Assembly (NCBI RefSeq): GCF_964019385.1
Contig: NC_088646.1
Span: forward strand, 17,901,476 to 17,965,475
Source of the DNA: Sycon ciliatum
Lineage: Eukaryota; Porifera; Calcarea; Leucosolenida; Sycettidae
Length of the DNA stretch: 64,000 nucleotides
Direction: 5' to 3'
Shown here: positions 32,401 through 40,006 of the stretch, in pieces
Position numbering within the stretch: the first letter of the stretch is position 1
Layout: the number at the start of each line of letters is the position of its first letter
The notes under the pieces: generated by a model
What the model was told of the DNA's origin: nothing
The model's database searches: none
What the model saw: only the letters and a program-made list of their open reading frames with translations
Position numbers and translations under genes: made by a program

Positions 32401-35400
32401 TAAATTTCATTACATCACCATCAAAAGTGAACAATTCCAGTTTAGGCAATTTGACCGTGTTACCAGTTTTATTGCTAGCATTACTCTGAGAATTCGTCAA
32501 ATTTGTCATGATGCTCTGATTGCTTTGATTCATTGATACCATTTCCGACAGCAGTCTGTCGAGTTTGTCGTCATCCATTATAGTTGCTGTAGTTCCTGCC
32601 GCCATTGCCGTGGCTGCAGGTTGCGGATCCTTTTTTTGACATTCCATTTGTAAGAATTTTAGTGACACCAAATTAATGTTAGTTACACGTATAAATTCAT
32701 CCATTTGTTCGATCCATTCCGTTTGATTTTCCTTGAATTCCTGGTCGTCAGACCCTTTTATTTCGTACCTGTTAATTAAATCAGTATACTTTTCCAGCGA
32801 TATTTCGAGTGCCTCGAGATGCGAGTCCAATTGGAAATTGTGTTGACATAGCTCTCTGACTGCTGCTGGATCCGATTCAATGTCCGTTGAGATTGCCGAG
32901 AGGAAACTACCCGTTGTCGTTTCCATATCTTTGATTGTCTTGTGGTGACGAGCAGCCTTTTGGCGCTTGCCCCTCACCGCCGCTTGGTTTTCCATGGTTC
33001 GTCGGTCGTTCAAATTCCTGTACTAGGAGAGTCGCCGCTCGACTCTCCCGGGTTTCGGCACCAAAATGTCGCGAACCATGGACATACCCTTTACATAAAC
33101 CACTCGAAGCAGACCATATTTTCCTTAGTGCCCAATTTTCTTGTGAATCAAGACTGAACAATATTTACAAGGGGAGAGCGATAATATAGGTGAGTCGGAG
33201 TGTATGCCTGTAGCAGTAGTGTGCCGTGAAAGTGTCTTGCGTACAGCGTCAGCAGAAATATACAAGCGATAAATATACAAACGCATCGAAATAAGCTCCC
33301 AAGGAGTAGCGAAGAATCAAAGAGAAGCAAGAAGAGCACCAAGTTGTGGAACTAAAACAGCTCCACGTGCATGTAGCTGAAAAGGTGACACATAAAGATA
33401 CGCACGGTGCAACGAGTCCAACTGTGAGCATGAAAATGGATAGTGAAGGCCATCAAAGATGCCGATAGTCGTACACACAGTCCGTGTTGGATGTCGGTGC
33501 GTGTGCAAGCCAAGGTGCATGGGTTCAAACTGAATCAAAGGGTGCCCGGAACGGAAACATTAGAAATGCAACGAAGTGCAAGGTGAGAAAAAGGGTGCCC
33601 AGAATTGAACCTTAGATATACAAACGAGTGCAAGGTGAGAAAAAGGGTGTCACAAAGGGATGCGAGTGATTGAACGTACAGATCATGCACTGAACAAGGA
33701 TACATCTATACGTAGACCTACGTAGCTGTGAATTCTTGGTTATATACATGCATTGTGCTCGTGACTACGAATAAATCCGATCGCATTCGCGACACTTGCA
33801 TTGTTTTTGAATGAAATTTATTACCTTCTTCACCTCGTTTTACTTGGATACAGGATGAGTGATGTGGAGAGAGACGTAATTACGCTTAGCAAGGGGCTGA
33901 AAGAAATTGAAAAGGTAATGCGATATTCAAATTTATCGACAACCGTTTATGGACTTCCTTGGCCAGCTTACACGCAGACTCCTGTATTCAATGTGTCCAT
34001 GTCTACCACTATTATCACCACTGCACACTGAGCACCAGTATGATAGATAGAATATGAAGAGTACCTTTCATAATCACATTGACTAGGATATTTTCTTACC
34101 TGCTAGTGCATTTCCGTTATAAGTGGCAGTGCTGGGTCGAGATGTTCAGCCCCCCCCCCCCCCCCCCCACACACACACTGTTCAGCCCCCCCCCCCCCAC
34201 ACACACACGCATGTAGGAGTAGGAGTACAGTAGTGATGAACAGTCGTCGGCCTTTCTTGTCCTGTTGGGACTAGTATCGGCTATATGTAACTGTTATGTG
34301 CTAAGTTCAGTATACTGTAAGACATGTATATATAACGAGGAAGTAAATCTAACGTTTTAACGGATGACATTTCTTCGTTATAATAAGATCCGTTGAGGCC
34401 GTACTGCTTCATATATGTTGTGTGTGGATATGCCGGAATACTGCAAGATCGTTAACATATCTTCTCGTTAACCTACGAATTTTGGACAATCGATAAATTT
34501 GCGACTCGTTATAGTAACATGTCTTACAGTAGGCTTAGTGCTATACTATACCATACCGTAGTCCAGTGTACCGCTGCCATGGGATAGAGATGTGGAAACA
34601 CTGAAGATCAAACCCTGTGTTCTAGTCCTTGTATCACACGCTGGCTCCTACATGTATATGATCCTTTCTACACTGTGCTCTCACCAGGCAATTGCTATCC
34701 AGAAAAACCAAGCCGAGCGCGCCATTGGGGATCGTTTCATCGATGTGGCAGAAGAGTTTGCGTCCATAGCAAAGGTGCAGGTTGATGAGCTCTTGGATAT
34801 GGTGGCTGACATGAAGAAGGAGGTGAGCAAACACGATCTGATTCTAAGCAGCATGCAAAGAGCTTGCGATCCTGCTATGTTATTGATGCTGTTGCATTAG
34901 GAAGACGTAAGCGAGCCAGGAACTCGTGTTTAGACGAGGCATGACATTTTTGTGTTGATGATGAGCTTACACATAGTTTACAGGGATGACACATAAAGAA
35001 AAGACGTTTAGTAGAAGGACAACGTGACGACAGTCACTGGCAACTGATGGTATCGTTTAGCAAAATTTCTACTTCGAAGAGCTAGTGTTAGATAAGAAAA
35101 GATAAGAAGTAGAATTTGTCTCCCACTGTTGATTTTGCCACTGGATGGACAATGTTGTTCATTCTTCTCAGTGCACACCATGCCTTGAGTCACACAATAG
35201 CTAAGGGTGCCACTACAGTGACATGATCCTGTTCAATTATCGGTAATAAGCATGCATGTATGTGTGTCTGTACATGTACGTGTGTCTGTGCATGGGGTGG
35301 GGTGTCTACCCTCGTATGTGACTGGGACTGTCACGGTCTGCTTTCCTTGCTTCTCTTTCTCTCCAGTACTCGGCTGCGCTGGCTTGCTTCGGTGAGAGCA

Positions 35401-37254
35401 GCAAAACACCGAGCGACGAGTTCTTTGGTCACTTCAGCTCTTTCCTGCATTCGTTTAATGTGAGTAACTTACATGCACTGTACAAGCATTCATACATGGT
35501 GTGTAACTGTTGTGTTGGCTGTGGGTCGGTTTGTTCTGCCATCCTAGTGCCAGAGTTACGGGTAATGGTCATTCAGAGTCCACATACACGTAACAGTATA
35601 CACTGAAATCTCCCAAATTCAACCCTGCACTGGGATGCCAAGTGAAGGTCAGCCTGTTCTTCAGAAGTGCCCTGGCTGAGTCTTCCACCAATCCCAGGGT
35701 AATTTCAGGTAGTCATGGTCAGGAACCAGTTGCTGCCTCTCCATGCAGCTGTCCATTTCCAAGTTGGCAGCAATGCAGGCATCCCCCTGCACGTGTGCTG
35801 GCTAAGCACAGCTCTGCAGGTGGGAATCCAGACCTGCGTGAAGCCTTTCCGTACCGTAAAACTGGGCAGTCATCTAGCTAGAAGGGTGTGGTGTGGGGTT
35901 TCCAGGTGGGTCCGTGGCTGGTGCAGCGGTGTATCCCTCAGGGATCAAGGGGTAGAGCCCCTCCTGCCACTTGTTGCAGTGCCTTCTTACGGAGTCATGA
36001 TATCTATAGAGCATGCTAAACAGAAACATATTGCTGGGCAATGTACTAGGCAGTGTCCCACTGTGGTGAGATAGTCTAGGTTGCATAGAACTATGTATTC
36101 ACATTACTACTGGAAAACTAACGTTGGCTTGAAAATATAATGAGGGAAAGGAAGACTTGGGAAAGTATAACACAGAACTTGGCTTCTGCATGCAGTTAGG
36201 CACAGTTCGCAACGTACCCTGGCACCTGTGTTGCATACTGATGCTTCGGTCACGTCTCTTTCCGTCCCTGCCCGGCCCATGCCTCTGTTGTACCGTATCT
36301 GATTTGGATGCTTTCGTTCTGTGTAGGATGCACATCAAGAAAACCTGGATGCTATCAAGAAGAAGCAAGACGAAGAAAGGCGGCAACGTTTGCAAGATGA
36401 GGTAATACATACATGTGAAAGATGTTGATAGTTACGGCTGCTGTGTGATCACATGTCATTGCTGATGTATTTTGCAAACTAGTATCTGTCTATCCACATT
36501 GGCATCGGGTCAGGTCTATCACACCGTCATCGATCAGATCGGACTGATGCCACCTATGGTTATGTTCAATTGACAGATGTGATGCGTAGTAGCGGGGTTG
36601 AGGAGATGAGTCTAACAACCACTGGCACACTAGTAAGGGCCTAAACCCATTTGTCACATGTGTGTTGCCCTCAGTCGTGCCAAGTTACGACGACAAACCA
36701 CTTTTGGCAATGAAAACTGGTGCAGGCACCGTGACATGGAACATGACGTTGCAGTGCATTTGTGGTGATTGGGGGGGGGGGGGGGGAGTGGTTGGCAATT
36801 GGCAGAAGTAGGGTGAATTTCAAAGTCGACTGTGAACCATCCAGACTTGCGGGCCTCCTCTTCAACATGAACAGTTAGACATGAAAAATTGATGCACTTC
36901 GATGAGGGCAACAGATAGATCGCATGGTTGCTTGGTTTAATCGAGTCTGGCCATAGAACACACTTTGACAAGATAGCTTGTGTTCACAAACAGTTTTCTG
37001 GAAAGTGACTGTCGCCAATGTGAGTTGTACGTCCATCAAACTTTACTGTCAAAATGGCTGCCAGACTTTGCGCATCCACTGTGCTTCTCAATCATGGTCA
37101 GAACCCAATACTTCATCGCCTGTGGGTGGTCGATATGCCACACAATTTGTGGTCTTAATCCACGTATATGGACCTGTGCCTAACATTAGCTACACAAATT
37201 CGACACAGCGGCATATGAGTCTCCCTGCATTCATGTCACCCGACTTGGTCTTTC

Positions 37255-37341
<87 letters not shown>

Positions 37342-37662
37342 TTACCTGTATTCTCATCTTGCATATTGCACGTGCAGGCCAAGAAGAAGGAGCAGGAACG
37401 CAAGGAGGTGCGCAAAGCCCGGCAGGCGGCAAAGGCGGCCGGTGAGTTTGATGACCTGGTGTCTGCGCTACGCAGTGGCGACCTGTACGATACCGACCGG
37501 ACCAATCGTGTGCGCTCCAATAGCAGCCGCGGCCAAGGCCACGCAGGCCCTGCTGCCGGTCGCAGCGGCAGATCAAGAACGGTGGCGAGCAACGACTCAC
37601 GTGAACGAGAGCGTGGCTCCGTGTTCTCTTCCATGGATCATGGTCCAGCTACGGATTTGTGA
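7716..37662 (+). CDS. DAAM: Formin, DAAM type (30 coding exons)
   Basis: DAAM formins nucleate and elongate unbranched actin filaments downstream of Rho and Dishevelled. Exons, all with AG/GT borders and compatible phases: 7716-7907, 10576-10668, 11190-11267, 12071-12159, 12440-12517, 17485-17542, 18026-18116, 18738-18844, 19154-19264, 19571-19674, 19950-20134, 20538-20676, 21054-21112, 21624-21691, 21889-22011, 22415-22760, 23388-23467, 24162-24206, 24590-24646, 25037-25114, 25724-25825, 27077-27272, 27699-27812, 27989-28089, 28387-28493, 33854-33914, 34688-34822, 35367-35459, 36327-36401, 37378-37662. They sum to 3,450 nt (1,149 residues; human DAAM1 is about 1,080). Order: GBD/FH3 (about 50-440), coiled coil (440-565), FH1 (569-640), FH2 (650-1035), DAD (1077-1105). 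The start is the first ATG before an [10 protein letters not shown] opening. No inactivating change seen. Intron 25 has absorbed a 4.7-kb LTR retrotransposon. Confidence 0.93.
9347..9434. repeat. CA-rich microsatellite in DAAM intron 1
   Basis: Runs of CA interrupted by TGCA and CGCA. Homopolymer C (8995-9006) and G (9161-9178) tracts lie nearby. Other GT/CA or GA arrays in the window: 16449-16498 (GA), 18167-18380 (GT), 26409-26488 (CA), 37257-37337 (CA), 51031-51084 (GT), 53383-53538 (CA then TC). All lie in introns or transposons. Confidence 0.9.
12649..12965. repeat. 13-14 bp minisatellite in DAAM intron 5
   Basis: About 23 copies of GGGTTGAAGACTG with an optional extra G. The minus strand is open in several frames ([15 protein letters not shown] repeats), which is a by-product of the unit and not a gene. 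Confidence 0.9.
13366..13646. repeat. 75-bp-arm perfect palindrome with inverted hammerhead-like motifs, flanked by TATG arrays
   Basis: Arms 13471-13545 and 13550-13624 are exact complements around the 4-bp centre AACC. (TATG)n tracts lie to the left (13367-13400) and directly to the right (13621-13646). Each arm contains CTGATGA, a short hairpin, GAAA and CTCGGAGTA, i.e. a hammerhead-ribozyme-like core, in opposite orientations. The element lies in DAAM intron 5. Confidence 0.85.
13503..13547 (-). ncRNA. Hammerhead-ribozyme-like motif (type I), left arm of palindrome
   Basis: Minus-strand order: TTTGC (stem I), CTGATGA, TTGCAC-ACG-GTGCAT (stem II, five pairs TGCAC/GTGCA), GAAA, then stem III ACT/AGT with loop CGG, cleavage nucleotide A at 13508, and GCAAA closing stem I. 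All core bases of the hammerhead consensus are present. The pair closing stem II next to the core would be U.U rather than the usual G-C, which may lower activity. The mirror copy on the + strand (13548-13592) has only three stem I pairs. Confidence 0.6.
13880..14179. mobile_element. 300-bp MITE with perfect 24-bp inverted ends
   Basis: Ends TACCGTATATTCTCTATTAT... (13880-13903) and the exact complement (14156-14179). TA at each tip is compatible with a TA target duplication, as in Tc1/mariner. The interior has imperfect repeats of GAGACCGTGCTTATA. It is inserted into the left end of the Tigger element. Confidence 0.7.
14240..16019 (-). pseudogene. Tigger/pogo transposase, interrupted and with stop and frameshift
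   Basis: Start ATG at 16019-16017 (M-A-K-Q). The next codons are cut by a 616-bp insertion and resume at 15395 with [16 protein letters not shown] and an HTH ([20 protein letters not shown]) of the CENP-B/pogo N-terminal type. A frameshift near 15165 leads to the second DNA-binding part ([12 protein letters not shown]) and the DDE core: [15 protein letters not shown] (first Asp), LLVDNCPAH (second Asp) and the motif [17 protein letters not shown], typical of the DDE_1 superfamily. An in-frame TGA near 14576 separates the last two blocks. The original C-terminus is not resolved because of the nested MITE. Transposition activity is not expected. Confidence 0.8.
15396..16011. mobile_element. 616-bp PIF/Harbinger-like nonautonomous element with TTA duplications
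   Basis: Ends GGGAGCATCTCATAAGTTCG and its complement, extending with high similarity for about 90 bp (AACGTAACGCATTTCGAA shared). TTA flanks both sides (15393-15395 and 16012-16014). Removing the element and one TTA restores the second and third codons of the Tigger transposase, proving it is an insertion. There is no coding sequence inside. Confidence 0.8.
16695..16760 (-). repeat. tRNA-like B-box fragment (SINE relic)
   Basis: On the minus strand GCGGGTTCGAATCCCATG matches the RNA polymerase III B box/T-arm consensus. A convincing A box and cloverleaf are missing, so this is more likely a tRNA-derived SINE fragment than a tRNA gene. Confidence 0.4.
16769..16855. repeat. Dispersed hairpin repeat, copy 1
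   Basis: TTGTATTGTATT, then CTTGGGCATTCCCAACAGAC and a closing GGGTGCCCAAG. It matches copy 2 at 27468-27553 over about 85 bp with substitutions. CTTGGGCA/TGCCCAAG form a terminal inverted pair around a 30-bp interior, so each copy folds into a hairpin. Confidence 0.6.
16908..17086. repeat. Tandem duplication of about 70 bp
   Basis: Two diverged copies sharing ACGGGATA(G/A)CGCCAGGCATGCC and ending AATTACCGAAT, at 16918-16981 and 17032-17086. Non-coding, DAAM intron 5. Confidence 0.7.
22022..22212. repeat. Three-copy repeat of about 63 bp in DAAM intron 15
   Basis: Units contain CATTGCCTGGAATC, CCTGCTTGGG(C/T)TGAAG and ACGGTTTCCTGTCTGAGTGA. The array starts 10 bp after the exon 15 donor. Confidence 0.8.
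22415..22760 (+). other. DAAM: DAAM exon 16: end of coiled coil plus FH1 polyproline region
   Basis: The exon opens with a Leu/Glu/Lys-rich helix ([15 protein letters not shown]). After a short linker it runs into proline blocks separated by GG, GM and GA: one run of 11 prolines, then [11 protein letters not shown] and GMPGGPP repeats. FH1 polyproline tracts bind profilin-actin and feed the adjacent FH2 dimer. The exon ends in CCAG before a GTAAG donor, phase 1. Repetitive GGTGG/CCACC coding makes length variation between alleles likely (inference). Confidence 0.9.
22799..22930. repeat. Imperfect inverted repeat, decayed relative of the 13.5-kb palindrome
   Basis: Arms run from CAACAAGAAGAAGACAAAG inward to GAGTTTCAGGCACTAGG and are mirrored by CCTAGTACCTGAAACTC and CTTTTTCTTGTTG. 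The left arm carries, on the minus strand, CTGATGA (22866-22860) and GAAACTC; the right arm keeps only the GAAACTCGGAG half. Stem II no longer pairs. It lies in DAAM intron 16, 38 bp after the FH1 exon. Confidence 0.6.
23608..23739 (+). mobile_element. Short insertion carrying a hammerhead-like motif
   Basis: About 132 bp without similarity to the surrounding minisatellite, bounded on both sides by GGACTATGTTAGTCC (23593-23607 and 23740-23754). The 15-bp duplication could be a target-site duplication or two array units. The hammerhead-like motif is near its centre, in the same sense as the DAAM transcript. Confidence 0.5.
23665..23708 (+). ncRNA. Hammerhead-ribozyme-like motif (type I) in DAAM intron 17
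   Basis: Order: GTTGT (stem I), CTGATGA, T-TGCC-TAGC-GGCA-T (stem II), GAAA, stem III ACT/AGT with loop CAG, cleavage nucleotide T (23703), ACAAC closing stem I. Compared with the 13.5-kb motif, both strands of stems I and II have changed yet still pair, while the core is constant. Caveat: the stem II pair next to the core is U.U. Confidence 0.6.
25152..25570. repeat. 38-bp minisatellite in DAAM intron 20
   Basis: Eleven nearly identical units (GCCGGACTATGCTGTGTCTA, then GATTGYATTGAACACTTT) starting 37 bp after the exon 20 donor. The only common variant is C/T at one site, so homogenisation is recent. Confidence 0.9.
27468..27553. repeat. Dispersed hairpin repeat, copy 2
   Basis: Related to the copy at 16769 (CTTGGGCAATCCCCATAGAC, GTCTTCTCACAGGGTGTCCAAG as diverged counterpart). 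It lies in DAAM intron 22. Confidence 0.55.
28511..28690. repeat. About three diverged 60-bp repeats in DAAM intron 25
   Basis: Units share TGGGTGTG(C/T)AC, a CATTGCACGTG-like block, and CTGAACTGTCCTCTGCA-like text. Non-coding. Confidence 0.6.
29050..29777 (-). repeat. BEL/Pao LTR (3' LTR in element orientation)
   Basis: 728 bp, TG...CA. The adjacent internal bases on the minus strand (AGCGGGCGGGAG) form a purine tract expected for plus-strand priming. Confidence 0.92.
29895..30864 (-). pseudogene. BEL/Pao integrase remnants and C-terminal domain
   Basis: Two frames. The first (30864-30628) ends with [13 protein letters not shown] and [14 protein letters not shown], the region preceding the integrase core. 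The second (30566-29895) begins near [13 protein letters not shown], the end of the core, and continues into the BEL C-terminal domain (PTPARLL-like, [41 protein letters not shown]5641-like). The catalytic core between them is deleted, so integrase is nonfunctional. Confidence 0.8.
30668..33013 (-). CDS. BEL/Pao Gag-protease polyprotein with truncated Pol
   Basis: A 781-residue frame. After a Lys/Arg-rich N-terminus and a helical region comes the Gag domain typical of BEL/Pao ([20 protein letters not shown] ... [14 protein letters not shown], like DUF1759). Zinc knuckles follow: [27 protein letters not shown] and [14 protein letters not shown]. Then the aspartic protease ([15 protein letters not shown]1758-like) and [13 protein letters not shown]. 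Soon afterwards the frame reads [14 protein letters not shown] and [14 protein letters not shown], which in full elements lies after RNase H, in the integrase leader. The join shows an in-frame loss of RT and RNase H. The product could supply particles but not reverse transcription. Confidence 0.85.
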   Translation of the reverse strand: MNDRRTMENQAAVRGKRQKAARHHKTIKDMETTTGSFLSAISTDIESDPAAVRELCQHNFQLDSHLEALEISLEKYTDLINRYEIKGSDDQEFKENQTEWIEQMDEFIRVTNINLVSLKFLQMECQKKDPQPAATAMAAGTTATIMDDDKLDRLLSEMVSMNQSNQSIMTNLTNSQSNASNKTGNTVKLPKLELFTFDGDVMKFKEFQDMFTATVHANKSLSDVEKLSYLKTHVKGKALECISGLALSNSNYKVAWDLLMDRFGKDHVVINARYLALVDLEKPSSRPESLRKFLNDVEANIRSLGALHEDMSQALFIPLITSKLPKSVMSQLELKKGTTTKWTVRSLREAMNHYVDAMEAAEAATTGGNERQRDRPSNPTTHVAHSMAANTVKMERKCIYCGQSHFADECTRYTDAETRKDQLNGRCFICLKSGHSARACERTKPCYYCKRTTHHCSICPEKFGAGKVSSQIQSTMGVAIADCKNTVLQTAVTMVSNESGTQECYARILFDTGATRSFITESLCHKLHCNKIGEDTISVSSFGNEKRKIETMPRVNLRIEQPDKSCTEVCANVTSILCHPIQRFPLPNDMKLHGMPLAEPPVQEPEKCDVDILIGVDHYHRFIMDGSIALQNGMCMVKSTFGYLPSGSTEYHGITDDAVHVLTTLPTTSHDPMEDTPVTAILVQGEGPDGSPAGMDPEQFTSFGKLVRVTAYVQKFIDKIQKKSVGNTISRDEYQRAESKWIQFTQPQHCLSCKQHDGGPFQLPKPPPAFAQGKNNGVATV
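33067..33794 (-). repeat. BEL/Pao LTR (5' LTR in element orientation)
   Basis: 728 bp, apparently identical to the other LTR. Just inside it on the minus strand, TGGTGCCGAAACCCGGGA (about 33063-33046) starts with TGG and fits an 18-nt tRNA primer-binding site. Confidence 0.92.
34145..34212. repeat. Duplicated poly-C / CA tract
   Basis: GTTCAG followed by a C run and (CA)n occurs twice in a row. DAAM intron 26. Confidence 0.85.
34315..34529. mobile_element. 215-bp MITE with TA duplication
   Basis: Ends CTGTAAGACATGT and complement; similarity continues through TATAACGAG. TA flanks at 34313-34314 and 34530-34531 fit Tc1/mariner-type insertion. Non-coding. DAAM intron 26. Confidence 0.75.
35460..36326. 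other. DAAM intron 28, nothing recognised
   Basis: More G+C-rich than its neighbours, with short open frames and no domain match. Confidence 0.5.
36327..37662 (+). other. DAAM: DAAM C-terminal basic tail and DAD (exons 29-30)
   Basis: Exon 29 gives a Lys/Arg/Glu helix ([15 protein letters not shown]). Exon 30 starts with [15 protein letters not shown] and then [17 protein letters not shown], which matches the diaphanous autoregulatory domain of DAAM1 ([17 protein letters not shown]) almost residue for residue. A basic Arg/Ser tail follows and the TGA is at 37660-37662. The DAD binds the N-terminal FH3 to keep the formin inactive. Confidence 0.92.
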
Positions 37663-39538
37663 ATTCCGCCACCAAACAGGGTGTTTGCACGGCACACCAT
37701 TGCCATATTATTGCCATCACTCTCTCCGCCGTATCTCTCTTCTGTTTGAAGCATAGCATGCTTCCTTTTACACTGAGGACGCCCATCCCAGACACTGAGA
37801 GTCTTCAGTGTGGCAGAGAGTGAGCAGGGTTTGGTGCACGGCCTTCTCACCCAACACGGCCAACTACGGGCAGATAGCCGTGAGAACTACCTAGAGGTCA
37901 CGGTGTGATACCGGCACGGCAAGCTACACGCAGACCAGCGTAGCATTCTCAACCCGCAGCCGAGCTGCCACTTCCGTGTCTGCTTTCCCAACCGGAGCCA
38001 TAGATTCCTACCTACGAGACCTAGACATGAAAGATCTTGCATATCTGCAACCTACTCAAGCTCCATGACATCTTCCAATCTATACGTGCTAAAACTCTAG
38101 AGCCTAATCCAATTCTTGACGATTTTTATAGCGTTCCCTATGCATGCAGGACCATGTTTCTCATTTCAATTTTCTAACTACATTATTTTGGAGGACAAAT
38201 TCTATTTTCAATGATACCATGAAGCTGCTTTAAACGCATAACTGTGCTACATGTTTCCTAGGTCACGCTGAATATTGCTGTTGATTAAACTGTTTTCCAG
38301 TTTTTTATCTCTTTACAATTATTATTTTACCCTTTTCTTGTTCGTGTCACGATCACTACCATGTTGGCGTGTCAACCATTTTTTAACCTACGACTTCAGA
38401 CGTTCCTTTGCATTGCAAACAACTATTACCAATAACGCAGGTGTTCGTGAAAGCACTGGTTATTTGTCACGAGAAATGCATGGCCCGGTCATCCCTGTCC
38501 ACTGGCGCGCACTGCCAACAAGTGTTTGTCATTGCGAATAGATGACTCAACTGGACAGTTAGTGGATTGATGCTACATAACTTGATTGGCTGTCACCTGT
38601 CTACCAATGGTTGCAACTTGCAAGCGTTCACCCGTTGGTAGGGCATGTTATCTAGTATTAGTATTAGCATTAAAATTTGTAATGTATCCAAGAAGGCAAG
38701 AGACAAGTTAGTTAGTTCAGCTCTCATGTTTTTTTGTGTTTGATGTGTGCACTGCAATTCACTGTGGTACTGTACCTACAATAGACATTGTGCATCATGC
38801 AGCTTACAGGAAAAATCAGGAGTTCCCCCCCCCCCCCTGCTTTGGGTTATCACTGGTTATGGAGTCTTGACTCTTGGCAGTCTTGCCAAGTCTTGGTAAA
38901 ATAGCTTCCAACGTCACATTCATGCTCATGCTGATGGTTCCGATCCTGTACACGCACGTACATGTACACAGGTCATTACAGGATTGTGTATAACTATCAG
39001 TAGTGTAGCGCTAGCATACAACAACGCGGTGCCTGTGCCTGTGCCTGTGCCTGTGGCACGTACAGTCATGTAGATCTACATGTAGGTTGCAAATTCCAAT
39101 CAATAATGATAATAATACTGCTGATGTCATGGTTACAGCTATGCTGGATGTGAAGCGTGAATATTAATAATAAAGTAAAGTATGTTGGCAGTGATGCTGA
39201 GAGTGAGAGGTGCCGTTTCCTCCTGCTAGGCAGGAAAAGCGCCTGGACCTCTCACCAAAGACAATAACAGCTTAGGGGGAGTTCCCCCAGCAGCAGCTGC
39301 TCCGTGGTTGCTTTCTTCATTCTGTCTGTGTGATCTCAGCGACATGTCGACAGACTGTGCGTAATGGTGACAATGTCATGTACTTTTAGATAGATGTTTG
39401 CCGCCCCGATTTCAATACCACTGGGCAGTATGCAAAATACTACAATGTAGTACGTGTGTATGTACATGTAGTTGTTGTGTTTTCGAATTCGCATTTCCAA
39501 GGTGCAAACATGCGACAGGAATGCCAAGCATTTTTTGA
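37663..39538. other. DAAM 3' UTR and downstream region
   Basis: No coding exon. Candidate polyadenylation signals are ATTAAA near 38283 and 38671 and AATAAA near 39167; which is used cannot be told. A (TGCCTG)n stretch lies at 39031-39054 and the 16-bp palindrome CATGTAGATCTACATG at 39067-39082. Confidence 0.45.
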
Positions 39539-40006
39539 ACATAGGGAGGGAGGCGAGGAAGAAAGGGTTTGCTCCCCACACCGGAGCTCGCGCTATTCCG
39601 CCGACGTTACTTGACACTTGACTGACTCACGACTGCCATCCAGAGCACACGAGAAGTCCATCGAACCTTCGACTCGGCAAACCTGCAAGAAAGCACCACT
39701 CCCTGCTCAATACACAGTGTTTCGGGGAATTCACCCCTCATCAGTTGAGCTTGAGTAGGCTGAGGAAGATTGTGCCTGAAGAGCACCATACCACTTATAC
39801 TTATAGTGCTCTCCAGGCACAAACATCACCAGGGATACAAACTTACAGAGACGCTCCGTTTCCAGCGCGACAAACACCTCGTGAACACCAGATAGCAGCG
39901 TGAGTCAGTGTCGCTCCTGCCGGAGTCCTGGACGGTGAGACAGACGTCGAGGACCCTCGGTCATTCGCAACGCTGTCACCTCATAGTCATAGGGAGGCGA
40001 GGAAGA
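39539..40006 (-). mobile_element. Possible retrozyme-like or pLTR-like repeat containing the canonical hammerhead
   Basis: Near-identical CATAGGGAGG...AGGCGAGGAAGA strings at 39539-39562 and 39986-40006 bound a 450-bp segment. Inside, GACTGACTCACGACTGCCATC at about 39622 has an imperfect complement near 39900, giving weak outer inverted repeats. The hammerhead at 39705-39750 is near the middle. No coding sequence. The assignment to a retroelement is inference. Confidence 0.35.
39705..39750 (-). ncRNA. Canonical type I hammerhead ribozyme motif
   Basis: Minus-strand order: GCTCAA (39750-39745), CTGATGA, GGGG-TGAATT-CCCC, GAAA, ACA/TGT stem III with loop CTG (first A shared with GAAA), cleavage nucleotide A (39711), TTGAGC (39710-39705). 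Stem I is six perfect pairs and stem II four perfect G-C pairs with the canonical G-C next to the core. Every invariant nucleotide is present. The three-pair stem III with a tiny loop is the form known for hammerheads in Penelope-like elements and animal retrozymes, which often act as dimers. Confidence 0.85.

Larger units (their letters stand above)
29045..33799 (-). mobile_element. BEL/Pao LTR retrotransposon, young but internally deleted
   Basis: LTRs of equal length (728 bp: 29050-29777 and 33067-33794) have TGTCGCGAA...TTCGCGACA ends and a perfect 5-bp duplication CTTGC (29045-29049, 33795-33799). Reading frames inside the two LTRs translate identically, so the insertion is recent. On the minus strand the element runs from the right LTR to the left LTR: primer-binding site, gag-protease frame, then only fragments of integrase. 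The internal part is 3.3 kb, too short for a full BEL polyprotein: reverse transcriptase and RNase H are absent. It sits antisense in DAAM intron 25. Confidence 0.92.
23388..35459 (+). other. DAAM: DAAM FH2 actin-nucleation domain (exons 17-28)
   Basis: The FH2 begins [14 protein letters not shown] (exon 17), like DAAM1 ALKSFNWSKL. Exon 21 opens [12 protein letters not shown]; its Ile (residue about 731) matches the actin-contacting Ile of FH2 domains. Exon 23 holds the FH2 signature [17 protein letters not shown] and exon 24 ends the knob with SLTKISDTK, whose Lys (about 878) corresponds to the other actin-contact residue. The phase-2 end of exon 25 (28493, codon GT) joins G at 33854 to give EARKIV-MSDVERD, aligning with the DAAM1 QAAKVNMTELDKE stretch, so no exon is missing across the retrotransposon. 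Confidence 0.88.
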
